A DNA stretch of 9,837 nucleotides. Origin: Pseudomonadota bacterium (GTDB lineage Bacteria > Pseudomonadota > Alphaproteobacteria > Rhizobiales > Hyphomicrobiaceae). Made by a program: the position numbers and the translations under genes. Under the pieces are notes generated by a model. That model ran no database searches and was not told the DNA's origin. It worked only from the letters and a program-made list of their open reading frames with translations. Location of the stretch: the NCBI GenBank assembly GCA_003242645.1, contig QGVC01000110.1:1-9837 (forward strand). The letters are read 5' to 3'. Shown here one piece after another: positions 1-6,636 of this stretch; position 1 is the first letter of the stretch, and the number at the start of each line of letters is the position of its first letter.

Positions 1-141
1 CGCTTCACGCACCGCCCAAGAGAGGACAGCCTCGTCTTTTGCACCCGGCGCCGCGGTGCGAATCCAGATGACATCGTGTCCAGCCGCACACAACGCCTCC
101 ACAGCCGCCCCGGGAAAATTCTCGTCAGCGAGAAAGCGCAT
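1..141 (-). CDS. DUF5615 PIN-like toxin-type protein, partial (C-terminus beyond window)
   Basis: Reading the minus strand from the ATG at 141 gives 47 codons open to the window edge. The protein starts MRFLADENFPGAAVEALCAAG, followed by HDVIWIRTAAPG and a DEAVLSWA segment. The acidic N-terminal LADEN motif, the GHDV strand and the later D-E pair are the hallmarks of the DUF5615 PIN-like family, which supplies the putative ribonuclease of VapBC45-like toxin-antitoxin pairs. Family members are about 110-120 residues, so roughly the first 40% is present. The start lies one nucleotide after the stop of the DUF433 gene, which implies coupled translation. The GGCGCCGCATGAG preceding the start offers no good Shine-Dalgarno, which also fits coupling. 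The family assignment is strong; actual toxicity is inferred from the family. The rest of the active site cannot be checked because the gene is cut by the window. Confidence 0.85.
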   Translation of the reverse strand, partial: MRFLADENFPGAAVEALCAAGHDVIWIRTAAPGAKDEAVLSWAVREA

Positions 142-142
142 C

Positions 143-373
143 TCATGCGGCGCTTGGATAAACCCTTTCTGATCTTAGAACATCACGCGCGTAGGCGAGA
201 CAGGCCCTGATATCTTCGTGCGTGATGCCTGGGTAGTTGCGGACAATATCCTCTTCGCTCCAGCCGTCGGCCAAAAGGCCGATGACAAACTCGACGGAGA
301 GCCGGGTTCCTCGAATCACCGGCTTGCCCGAGAGGATGGCTGGGTCCAGCACGATACGCTCAGTTTCGGTCAT
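143..373 (-). CDS. DUF433 protein, VapB45-like antitoxin
   Basis: This encodes 76 residues. I chose the ATG at 373 because a GGAGAG Shine-Dalgarno sits just upstream; an in-frame TTG at 391 would add six residues and has no better signal. The motif GKPVIRGTRLSVEFVI (residues 16-31) followed by an acidic helix and YPGITHEDIRACLAYA (about residues 48-63) is diagnostic of DUF433, a short winged-helix-like DNA-binding family. DUF433 proteins are commonly encoded immediately before a DUF5615 PIN-like protein, as here, with a 1-nt gap. The likely role is to neutralise the partner toxin and autoregulate the pair. That role comes from the family and context and is not shown by sequence alone. The pair is divergent from the transporter operon and unrelated to it by function. 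DUF433 genes also occur without a toxin, so some caution is warranted. Confidence 0.88.
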   Translation of the reverse strand: MTETERIVLDPAILSGKPVIRGTRLSVEFVIGLLADGWSEEDIVRNYPGITHEDIRACLAYARDVLRSERVYPSAA

Positions 374-668
374 AATCTCTCCGCATGACAATGCGCTGGC
401 GCTCGCAAAAGCCTAAACCCCAAGGGCGCCGTCGGCAGCTCAACTCACTTTCGTATTTTGGGCCAGATCGGCACTAGAGCAACCCCTCCCAGCAAGTGAG
501 CGCCGGCTTCCCCTCCGCAACCATCTTGCGCTCAGCCGCGCCGTATGCGAGCGAGGGGCCGAGGGCGGCTCTCCGCGGATGCGCGGGCGGGCCATACCCC
601 CGTTCGGATTTGGTGTTCGTCTTTCCCGGGGCGATGGTAGGGTCCGGGGGGAGCAAAGGGAGGAAGCC
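374..668. other. Divergent intergenic region, DUF433 gene / liv operon
   Basis: These 295 nt separate the minus-strand DUF433 gene from the plus-strand transporter operon and must hold both promoters. A poor sigma70-like pair is possible for the operon: TTGGTG at 610-615 and GATGGT at 633-638, spacer 17, each matching consensus at three of six positions. A 7-bp inverted repeat (CTCACTT at 444-450, AAGTGAG at 494-500) spans 43 nt and could be chance. Open frames here on both strands show no recognisable domain. I see no terminator. Confidence 0.4.
658..663 (+). promoter_or_regulatory. Ribosome binding site that fixes the binding-protein start
   Basis: GGGAGG lies 5 nt before the ATG at 669. 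It supports that ATG over the in-frame start 90 nt further upstream, which would place 30 non-signal-like residues before the Tat signal. Confidence 0.8.
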
Positions 669-1862
669 ATGGCCATCAGGAAGGCGAAAGGCGTTTCGCG
701 CCGGGGCGTGTTGAAGGGTGCGGCAGCGGTTACGGCGCTATCTGCGGTGCCGACAGGTTGGGCAATTGCGCAGAAGCGGCCGCTGAAGATCGGCCTCATG
801 CTGCCCTATTCCGGCACGTACGCGAAGCTCGGCGAAAACATCACCTACGGCGTGGAGATGGTCATCGCCGAAAAGGGCGGCAAGCTGGGCGGCCGCGAGG
901 TGGAGCTCATCAAGCTCGATGACGAGTCGAAGCCGGAGCTGGCACCTCAAAACGCAGATCGCCTTGTGAAGCGTGATGAGGTGGATGTGCTGATCGGCAC
1001 CGTGCATTCGGGCGTGCAGATGGGCATCCATCGCGTCGTCCGCGAGAGCGGCACGCTCACGATCATTCCCAACGCCGGCAATGTGGCTATCACACGCGAG
1101 CTGTGCGCGCGCAACGTCTACCGCGCCTCGTTCTCCAACTGGCAGCCCGCCTATGGCATCGGTCTCGCGGCCGGCAAGAAAGGCTACAAGAGAGGCATCT
1201 GGGTCAGCTGGGATTATGCCGCCGGTGCCGAGTCCTGCGAGGGCTTCAAGCAGGGCCTTGAGGAGCAAGGGGGAACGTTCGTCGAGTTTCTCAAGCTGCC
1301 CTTCCCGCAAACGAACTTCCAGCCGCTGCTCGCGCAGATCCCTGGGCTAGAAGTGGACATCGTGGGCGCCTTCTTCGCCGGTGGCGGGGCGGTGCAGTTT
1401 GTGAAGGAGTACGCAGCTGCGGGCCTCAAGGTGCCGCTTTGCGGCAACGGCTTCCTGACTGAGGGTACGCTGCAGGCGCAGGGCGAGGCCGCCGAGGGTA
1501 TCGAGACTGCGCTGCACTACGGCGACGGTCTCGACAATCCGAAGAACATCGCATTCCGCAAGGCCTTCCTGGAGAAGGCGGGCCGTGAGGCGGATGTCTA
1601 CGCCGTGCAGGGCTATGACTCGGCGCAGCTGCTCGCGGTCGGCCTTGAGGCGGTGAACGGCGATATCGAGGACGAGGAGAATCTGCACAAGGCTCTGGAG
1701 AGCGCAAAAATCGACAGCCCGCGTGGTCCGATGTCGATGTCGCCGTCACACGAGGTGATCCACAACATGTATCTGCGGAAGGTGACAAACGGCCAGAACA
1801 AGGTGATCGGCATTGCGGCCGAGCAGCTGGCCGACCCTGGCACCGGCTGCAAGATGGCTTGA
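669..1862 (+). CDS. Branched-chain amino acid-type ABC transporter substrate-binding protein
   Basis: A periplasmic binding protein of 397 residues that captures the ligand and delivers it to the LivHM-type permease encoded next. The N-terminus has a twin-arginine signal: SRRGVLKG (residues 10-17), a hydrophobic stretch, and an AIA-Q cleavage site after about residue 34, so it is probably exported folded by Tat. The mature protein begins PLKIGLMLPYSGTYAKLG and continues with VELIKLDDESKP, the typical first strand and ligand-binding loops of the Peripla_BP_6 (LivJ/LivK-like) family. The C-terminus keeps a SPRGPMSMSPSHE segment common in members with non-amino-acid ligands such as aromatic acids. 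Length is normal for the family. The start is set by the upstream GGGAGG and by the signal peptide. Ligand identity cannot be read from sequence; CouP-like aromatic acid binding is one possibility. It is the first gene of the five-gene importer operon. Confidence 0.93.
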   Translation: MAIRKAKGVSRRGVLKGAAAVTALSAVPTGWAIAQKRPLKIGLMLPYSGTYAKLGENITYGVEMVIAEKGGKLGGREVELIKLDDESKPELAPQNADRLVKRDEVDVLIGTVHSGVQMGIHRVVRESGTLTIIPNAGNVAITRELCARNVYRASFSNWQPAYGIGLAAGKKGYKRGIWVSWDYAAGAESCEGFKQGLEEQGGTFVEFLKLPFPQTNFQPLLAQIPGLEVDIVGAFFAGGGAVQFVKEYAAAGLKVPLCGNGFLTEGTLQAQGEAAEGIETALHYGDGLDNPKNIAFRKAFLEKAGREADVYAVQGYDSAQLLAVGLEAVNGDIEDEENLHKALESAKIDSPRGPMSMSPSHEVIHNMYLRKVTNGQNKVIGIAAEQLADPGTGCKMA

Positions 1863-1883
1863 AGCGGGGGGCGAATGGTGACT

Positions 1884-1958
1884 GGCGGATAGCACATCTA
1901 GAAGATCGATTTGGTCCGGCAGCGGAGCAAACCTCGCTCCCTGCCTTCGCTATCCGCC
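1884..1958 (+). ncRNA. Branched RNA structure between binding protein and livH
   Basis: A perfect 10-bp inverted repeat (GGCGGATAGC at 1884-1893, GCTATCCGCC at 1949-1958) encloses a second hairpin. The inner hairpin pairs GGCAG (1918-1922) with CTGCC (1941-1945) and GGAGC (1924-1928) with GCTCC (1936-1940); C1923 is bulged and the loop is 7 nt. A small ATCT/AGAT hairpin at 1896-1906 could be a third arm, giving a three-way junction. No T-run follows, so it is not an intrinsic terminator. In binding-protein operons such a structure downstream of the first gene commonly protects its mRNA from 3' exonucleases, so that binding protein outnumbers permease. That role is inferred. A protein-bound leader for livH is an alternative. 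Confidence 0.55.
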
Positions 1959-1990
1959 TCCCCTATTTCCTATTCGCAGTCTTTTCAGTG

Positions 1991-2863
1991 ATGGATATCG
2001 CCGGCTTTCTCGCCCAGCTCCTCAACGGTGTGCAGTACGGGCTGCTGCTGTTCCTGATCGCCAGCGGCCTGACGCTGATCTTCGGCGTCATGGGCATCAT
2101 CAATCTGGCCCACGGCTCATTGTTCATGGTGGGAGCCTATACGGCGTTCGTGGTGACGAGCGCTACGGGCTCGCTGTGGATCGCATTGCCGGCCGGGATC
2201 GTTGGCGGGATCGTGCTCGGACTGCTGCTGGAACGGTTCCTCTTCAGGTACTTCTACCGCCGCGAGCATTTGGATCAGGTGCTGCTGACATTCGCCCTCA
2301 TACTGCTCTTCGAGGAAGGCCGCTCACTGCTCGTCGGCAACGACTTCCATTCCGTGCCAGTGCCTGCCGCGCTCGATTTCTCCATTCCTATCACTGAGGG
2401 ATTTAGCTACTCGGCCTACCGGTTTGCCGTGATCGGCATCTGCCTGCTGCTCGCACTACTGATGTTTTTCTGGATCGAGCGGACGAAAATGGGAGCCATG
2501 ATCCGCGCCGCGGCGGAAAAGCCGGAAATGGTCGACGTGCTCGGCATCGACGCGCGGCGAATTCATCTCACCGTATTCGCCGTCGGAACTGCGCTGGCGT
2601 TGACGGCGGGCGTGCTCGCGGCACCCCTCTATTCCGTCTACCCCAATATGGGCGACGGATTTCTCATCATCTCTTTCGTTGTCGTCGTGATCGGAGGGTT
2701 GGGCTCGGTTTCCGGAGCCTTTTGGTCGGCGCTGCTGATCGGGCTCGTCGATACGCTCGGCAAGGCTTACCTGCCGGTGGTCGCGGGTCTTTCTGTCTAT
2801 GTACTGATGGCGGCCGTGCTGCTGTGGCGGCCCTCCGGGCTTTTTGGCCCGAGGTCGCCGTAA
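1991..2863 (+). CDS. livH: Branched-chain amino acid-type ABC transporter permease, LivH family
   Basis: An inner-membrane permease of 290 residues with about eight hydrophobic segments. The N-terminal NGVQYGLLLFLIASGLTL and the following IFGVMGIINLAHG (about residues 31-42) are the signature of the LivH half of HAAT-type importers. The cytoplasmic coupling loop that docks on the ATPases is visible as GAMIRAAAEKPEMVDVLGID (residues 168-187), followed by VVVIGGLGSVSGAF near the C-terminus. I chose the ATG at 1991 because homologous LivH proteins start here. The frame stays open upstream to a TTG at 1859 overlapping the previous stop, but the 44 extra residues look like translated non-coding DNA and cover the RNA structure. 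No convincing Shine-Dalgarno precedes 1991; the upstream 30 nt are pyrimidine-rich. The gene pairs with LivM, 22 nt downstream. The symbol denotes the family; the substrate is not known. Confidence 0.92.
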   Translation: MDIAGFLAQLLNGVQYGLLLFLIASGLTLIFGVMGIINLAHGSLFMVGAYTAFVVTSATGSLWIALPAGIVGGIVLGLLLERFLFRYFYRREHLDQVLLTFALILLFEEGRSLLVGNDFHSVPVPAALDFSIPITEGFSYSAYRFAVIGICLLLALLMFFWIERTKMGAMIRAAAEKPEMVDVLGIDARRIHLTVFAVGTALALTAGVLAAPLYSVYPNMGDGFLIISFVVVVIGGLGSVSGAFWSALLIGLVDTLGKAYLPVVAGLSVYVLMAAVLLWRPSGLFGPRSP

Positions 2864-2885
2864 ACTGTAGACGTCAGGAAGGCCG

Positions 2886-3905
2886 ATGCTGCCTCCGTCG
2901 AAATACGGTTGGATGGGCCTTGCAGCGGGGGCGCTAGCGCTCGCGGCTTTACCGTTTGCCGTGCCCTCCTATTACGTCGAGCTTGGCACCTATGCGCTGA
3001 TCGCCGCCATGCTCGCCCTCAGCCTGCAGCTGCTTGTTGGCTGCACGGGGCTCGTCAGCCTGGGGCACGGTGCTTTTTACGGGCTCGCGGCCTACACCGT
3101 TTACCTCATAACACCCGAAAATCAGGGCCTGTCGATATTCGTGACATTGCCTGCAGCTGTGCTGGCTGCTGGTCTCGCGGCGTTCGTCGTCGGAGCGCTA
3201 TCTCTCCGGACGCGTGGCTTCTTCTTCCTCATGGTGACGCTGGCGTTCGGGCAGATGGTGTTCTTTCTGTTCCATGACACGAAGATCGGCGGCGGTGCCG
3301 ACGGTGCCTTCCTCGCCCGGCCAGTGTTGTCGCTGTTCGGCTTCGAGCTTCCGCTGACGCGCCGCCAGCGACCGATTGCGATCTACTACGTCGCCCTCGT
3401 GCAGATGGTGCTGATGTACATTGGCCTGGTGTTCCTGCTCCGCTCGCTTTTCGGCCGCGTTCTCGAAGGTATCCGCGTCAATGAGCATCGCGTGCAGGCG
3501 ATGGGCTACGATACCTACCGCTATAAACTTGCGGCCTTCGTGATCGCCGGAATGCTGGCGGGCGTTGCGGGGCATATGTGGGCCATGCACCGCGGCTTCG
3601 TGAACCCCGAGCTCGTCGCGTGGCATCGCTCGGCAGAGGCGCTCATGATGATCCTGCTCGGCGGTCTGAACACTCTGCATGGTCCGATTTTGGGGGCCTT
3701 GGCCTACACGGGGTTGGAGGAGCTGGCTCAGATCGTCACGGAACGTAAGCTGCTCGTCCAAGGCTTGGTGATCCTGTTCGTCGTTCTCGCACTGCCCAAA
3801 GGGCTGAGCGGTCTGCGGCTACCACGCAGATGGCCAATGCTGCAGCCGGCAGCTCCGAAAAAGACACCGACCGAACCCGCAGCGGAGAGCGTGCCTCATG
3901 GCTGA
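2886..3905 (+). CDS. livM: Branched-chain amino acid-type ABC transporter permease, LivM family
   Basis: The second permease subunit, 339 residues, forming the transmembrane channel with LivH. Features include a hydrophobic N-terminal half; TGLVSLGHGAFYGLAAY (residues 54-70), the LivM counterpart of the LivH NLAHG motif; the GGGADG turn (about 135-140, usually TGGSDG in the family); and the coupling loop RVLEGIRVNEHRVQAMGYDT (191-210) that contacts the ATPases. The start ATG at 2886 has AGGAAGG 3 nt upstream. A proline- and alanine-rich soluble tail of about 30 residues (after RLPRRW) ends the protein and looks dispensable. The last 8 nt overlap the livG start, so translation of the two is probably coupled. 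Family and subunit identity are clear; the substrate is not. Confidence 0.92.
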   Translation: MLPPSKYGWMGLAAGALALAALPFAVPSYYVELGTYALIAAMLALSLQLLVGCTGLVSLGHGAFYGLAAYTVYLITPENQGLSIFVTLPAAVLAAGLAAFVVGALSLRTRGFFFLMVTLAFGQMVFFLFHDTKIGGGADGAFLARPVLSLFGFELPLTRRQRPIAIYYVALVQMVLMYIGLVFLLRSLFGRVLEGIRVNEHRVQAMGYDTYRYKLAAFVIAGMLAGVAGHMWAMHRGFVNPELVAWHRSAEALMMILLGGLNTLHGPILGALAYTGLEELAQIVTERKLLVQGLVILFVVLALPKGLSGLRLPRRWPMLQPAAPKKTPTEPAAESVPHG

Positions 3906-4668
3906 GCCGCGCACGACGTCAGAGCCGCTGCTGGCCACCAAGAAGCTCTGCCGCAACTTTGGCGGCCTCGCCGCCGTACGGGACGTGTCTCTCAGCTTGC
4001 ACCGGGGCGAGCTGCACGCCGTCATCGGCCCAAACGGCGCGGGCAAGTCGACATTGGTCAATTTGCTGTCTGGGCACCTGCAGCCCAGCTCAGGGACGAT
4101 CCATCTCGACGGGGTTGATGTGAGCGGGCAGCCTGCATGGCGCATGACGCGCCTTGGCGTCGGCCGCTCGTTTCAACGCACAAATCTCCTGCGGTCTTTG
4201 ACCGTGCTCGAGAACGTGCGTCTCGCAGCCCAGGCTGCCGCGGGACTACCCACCATCAAAATGCTGCGCTCCGCTGCCAGCGAACCCGCTCTCGTAAAGG
4301 CGGCTCGCGAAGCTCTCGAACGCGTTGGTCTCGCAGACTCCCATGATCGTCTTGCCGGGCAGCTGTCTCACGGTGAGCAGCGTCAACTGGAGATCGCCAT
4401 GACGCTCGCGGCAAAGCCGCGTGTGCTCCTGCTCGATGAACCGCTGGCCGGCATGGGGCCTGAGGAGAGCGAGCGGTTCACGATTTTGCTCAAGGATCTG
4501 GCGCGCGAGCACGCGGTGCTTTTGGTCGAGCACGACATGGATTTCGTCTTCGCCGTCGCTGACTGGATGACGGTCATGGTCGACGGTGCTGTGCTTGCGG
4601 AAGGCCTGCCGAAAGATGTGCGCGCCGATCCTCAAGTGCAGCGTGCCTATTTGGGAGGGCACGCGTGA
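3898..4668 (+). CDS. livG: Branched-chain amino acid-type ABC transporter ATP-binding protein, LivG family
   Basis: A cytoplasmic ATPase of 256 residues that drives import together with LivF. All nucleotide-binding motifs are present: Walker A GPNGAGKST (44-52), Q-loop SFQR with Gln93, signature LSHGEQ (156-161), Walker B VLLLDE (176-181) and switch histidine in VEHDMDFV (His212). The SFQRTNLL segment and the EHDMDFVF after Walker B are typical of LivG rather than LivF. Length is normal. The ATG at 3898 overlaps the end of livM by 8 nt and has GGAGAG upstream. The stop overlaps the livF start. It is predicted to bind at the coupling loops of LivH/LivM. No missing residues are seen, so this subunit should be catalytically competent. 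Confidence 0.94.
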   Translation: MAEPRTTSEPLLATKKLCRNFGGLAAVRDVSLSLHRGELHAVIGPNGAGKSTLVNLLSGHLQPSSGTIHLDGVDVSGQPAWRMTRLGVGRSFQRTNLLRSLTVLENVRLAAQAAAGLPTIKMLRSAASEPALVKAAREALERVGLADSHDRLAGQLSHGEQRQLEIAMTLAAKPRVLLLDEPLAGMGPEESERFTILLKDLAREHAVLLVEHDMDFVFAVADWMTVMVDGAVLAEGLPKDVRADPQVQRAYLGGHA

Positions 4669-5396
4669 TGGCGCTCCCCTCAGGTGCCGCTCCTCTGTTG
4701 GCCGGCTGCAATCTCCACACCTACTACGGCTCGAGCCACATCCTTCGCGGTGTCTCCCTTGCGATCAGCGCAGGCGAGGCCGTGGGTCTGATGGGCCGTA
4801 ATGGCATGGGGAAGACGACGCTCATCCGAACACTGATGGGCCTCGTCGCGCCTCGGAGCGGGCAAGTGCTGATCGACGGCCAGGATGCGACCGGCATGCC
4901 AACCTTTCGCCGGGCGCAGGCAGGCCTTGCATATGTTCCCGAGGAGCGGGGCATCTTTGCGTCCCTCAGCGTTGCCGAAAATCTCGCCATCGCGGAACGC
5001 GCCGGCATCGACGGAAGCTCGAAGTGGACCCGCGAGCGCGTGCTCGAACTGTTTCCACGACTGTCGCAACGGCTCAGTCATCGCGGCGACCAGCTCTCCG
5101 GAGGCGAGCAGCAGATGCTGGCCATCGCACGGGCGTTGCTGGCCAATCCGCGATTGTTGATCCTTGACGAAGCAACGGAAGGGCTCGCGCCGATCATTCG
5201 GGAGGAGATCTGGAGCACCATCGCGCAGATCCGCAACGCCGGCGTCGCGACGCTCATCGTCGACAAGACAGTCGATGCAATTACCAGCCTTGCGGACCGG
5301 ATCGTCATTCTCGTGAAGGGCGAGGTCGTCTTCGAAGGATCGCCGGCTTCGTTAAAGGCGGATCCAGCTTTGATGCACCGCCACCTCGGCGTGTGA
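4668..5396 (+). CDS. livF: Branched-chain amino acid-type ABC transporter ATP-binding protein, LivF family
   Basis: The second ATPase of the importer, 242 residues. Motifs: Walker A GRNGMGKTT (43-51), VPEERGIF (90-97) where LivF proteins carry VPEGRRIF, signature LSGGEQ (143-148), Walker B LLILDE (163-168) with EATEGLAP beyond. The switch (H-loop) histidine is absent: the stretch is LIVDKTVDAI with Lys200. LivF-type proteins usually have a non-histidine here (VEQN or VDKN), so this is probably a family trait and LivG carries the competent histidine. The ATG at 4668 shares its A with the livG TGA; a GTG one codon earlier (4665) is an alternative. GGAGGG at 4654-4659 serves either. It is the last gene of the operon, convergent with the VOC gene 33 nt away. 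A GGCGGCCGCC palindrome follows the stop, but there is no T-run. Confidence 0.93.
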   Translation: MALPSGAAPLLAGCNLHTYYGSSHILRGVSLAISAGEAVGLMGRNGMGKTTLIRTLMGLVAPRSGQVLIDGQDATGMPTFRRAQAGLAYVPEERGIFASLSVAENLAIAERAGIDGSSKWTRERVLELFPRLSQRLSHRGDQLSGGEQQMLAIARALLANPRLLILDEATEGLAPIIREEIWSTIAQIRNAGVATLIVDKTVDAITSLADRIVILVKGEVVFEGSPASLKADPALMHRHLGV

Positions 5397-5429
5397 TGGC
5401 GGCCGCCGCGGAACGGAAGCCCGCAACTC

Positions 5430-6338
5430 CTACTCCGGCACGATGATCAGATGCACGCCGAGCGCTTCAGACTCGTCGATCAGCAGATGTCCCGGATTGA
5501 TCGCCCCGGGCCGCAGCCCCTGACTCAAGAAGAAATATCGCGTCTTATCAAGGTCGCTCGAGGTGAGCGTGATCGCGCCCACCGCGGGCATGGGCGGCCT
5601 CGAAACTCTGCCGAAATGCTCCGCGGCCCCGCGGGCATCGAGAAAGCGCAGCCCACCGCGGTCAAGATTGATGACAAGAGAAGCCCCGTCTTGCTCGGCG
5701 GCCCGTCCCAAGAAACGGCTGTAACGCTCCGCTGCTTCCGGTGGATCAGCACTGATCAATGCAACCTCAAGCAGGCCGGTCAATCCGTTGTCACGCGAGA
5801 GGTAGCGCCGTTGCCAGATGTGCTCGGGCGTATGATGGCGCAACACTTGAGCACGCGCCTCGGGAAAGCTCTCGAAAGACGGACGAATGACGGTGAAAGC
5901 AGCTTCAGCCTGCGACCCGTCCTCTGCCTCCACCGGTCGCTTGAGGTTCACGGTTGGCTGCAGCTCGAATCCGCGGGATCGAATTTGATCTGCCGCTTCG
6001 TCTGCATCGCTCACTGAGAACGCAATGAGATGAACCCCCGTGTGATGCGCAAGCGCCGAGCGCATGTGGCGGGTCACTGGCGTATCGACCCCATCGACAG
6101 GGGTGAGGATCTCGAGATAGCCGCGTTCCAGGATTGCAACTCGGTTCGCCGTGCCGGCCGGCTTCACCTCGCCCGTTTCGGGATCGCGATCACCGTGGAT
6201 GGCGTAAGGCGTCAATGAAAACCCGAGCCGCTCGAAGACCAGAGAGGCCTGCTCCATTTCTGGCACCATCCAGCCGACATGGTCGAGAAAGATTTGCCCA
6301 GGTCCTGGCAACTGAGGGCACGACGCGAGCTTCGGCAC
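5430..6338 (-). CDS. VOC family protein (glyoxalase-like, two tandem domains)
   Basis: A protein of 302 residues with two VOC (beta-alpha-beta-beta-beta) modules. The first begins QIFLDHVGWMV (His20), continues through FERLGFSLTPY, then ERGYLEILTP (Glu76) and GVHLIAFSVSDADEA (His103): the His/His/Glu pattern expected for a divalent-metal site. The conserved HHTPEHIWQR (about 158-167) and a LTSSDLDKTRYFFLSQGLRP segment lead into the second module. The sequence resembles the Glyoxalase_3-like group, whose substrates are mostly unknown, so no reaction is assigned; dioxygenase, isomerase or glyoxalase activity are all possible. I prefer the GTG at 6338 (MPKLAS...LPGPGQIF), where related proteins seem to begin. 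A TTG at 6371 with AGGA 5 nt upstream would add 11 residues. It is convergent with livF and divergent from the candidate RNA and mgsA. Confidence 0.8.
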   Translation of the reverse strand: MPKLASCPQLPGPGQIFLDHVGWMVPEMEQASLVFERLGFSLTPYAIHGDRDPETGEVKPAGTANRVAILERGYLEILTPVDGVDTPVTRHMRSALAHHTGVHLIAFSVSDADEAADQIRSRGFELQPTVNLKRPVEAEDGSQAEAAFTVIRPSFESFPEARAQVLRHHTPEHIWQRRYLSRDNGLTGLLEVALISADPPEAAERYSRFLGRAAEQDGASLVINLDRGGLRFLDARGAAEHFGRVSRPPMPAVGAITLTSSDLDKTRYFFLSQGLRPGAINPGHLLIDESEALGVHLIIVPE

Positions 6339-6499
6339 GGCTTCGGGTCCCTTCGAGCGGCGCGATCGCAACCGCGTCCTGTCGCTTGCTGGATGAGAGC
6401 AGAGAGTTCCCTCCCCGTGAGCCGATACCGCTCATCGGCCAACGGCGCAACCCTCCTCACGGTCAACGCGAGTTCATTTGATCCTGAACACACGGCGTA

Positions 6500-6528
6500 T
6501 TGACTCCCGCGGCTGGCTACGACATCCT
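6500..6528 (+). promoter_or_regulatory. Candidate sigma70-type promoter of small RNA
   Basis: TTGACT at 6500-6505 matches the -35 consensus at five of six positions. After a 17-nt spacer, CATCCT at 6523-6528 matches the -10 at three of six, acceptable for an alphaproteobacterial promoter, in which the -10 is often variable. Initiation would fall near 6535, about 100 nt before the terminator. Confidence 0.35.
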
Positions 6529-6534
6529 GCCGCA

Positions 6535-6636
6535 GTCGATCACATGGTCGTCATTAGAGCGACCAACTGATCTGACGGTCCAAGTCTGGGGAGAAGCGGT
6601 ATCGGGAACGGCGCCAGTGTCGTTCCCGTTCTTTTT
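6535..6636 (+). ncRNA. Candidate small RNA ending in an intrinsic terminator
   Basis: A transcript of about 100 nt is suggested by the promoter-like sequence at 6500-6528 and the terminator at 6603-6636. Near its 5' end TGGTCG (6545-6550) pairs with CGACCA (6560-6565) around a 9-nt loop. A single-stranded purine-rich stretch follows (about 6566-6602, including GGGGAGAAG), then the terminator hairpin. The layout of hairpin, open linker and U-tailed terminator is common for trans-acting small RNAs. I do not recognise a family. No convincing reading frame ends at this terminator, so an attenuator for mgsA is less likely: the terminator lies 122 nt before its start and no alternative anti-terminator pairing is obvious. 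Confidence 0.45.
6603..6636 (+). terminator. Rho-independent terminator
   Basis: A perfect 8-bp stem, CGGGAACG (6603-6610) with CGTTCCCG (6621-6628), encloses a 10-nt loop and is followed directly by TTCTTTTT (6629-6636). The opposite strand lacks a T-run after the stem, so the direction is plus. It is the only clear intrinsic terminator in the window, and no protein gene precedes it on that strand. Confidence 0.82.

Noticed and set aside
579..668. Longer N-terminus of the binding protein from an upstream ATG.
   Set aside because: The 30 added residues would precede the Tat signal, and the strong ribosome site is before 669.
440..799. Minus-strand 119-codon frame across the intergenic region and the start of the binding-protein gene.
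   Set aside because: Low-complexity arginine/serine/proline composition, no domain, and overlap with a confident gene.
3198..3761. Minus-strand frame of 187 codons inside livM.
   Set aside because: Antisense to a well-recognised permease; histidine- and glutamine-rich composition is what an antisense hydrophobic gene yields.
5394..5414. GGCGGCCGCC palindrome after livF as a bidirectional terminator.
   Set aside because: The palindrome has no loop and no T-run on either side, so it cannot form a normal intrinsic terminator.
5451..6017. Plus-strand 188-codon frame inside the VOC gene.
   Set aside because: Shadow of the VOC coding sequence with no domain or ribosome site; the minus-strand protein has clear VOC motifs.
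6212..6493. Minus-strand frame upstream of and overlapping the VOC gene, considered as a frameshifted N-terminal extension or small gene.
   Set aside because: Its N-terminal part shows no recognisable domain and the rest is an out-of-frame reading of the VOC start. The VOC protein is complete without it.
6339..6500. Riboswitch in the VOC leader.
   Set aside because: Hairpins are present, but I could not match the conserved core of the glycine, SAM, SAM-II or TPP aptamers.
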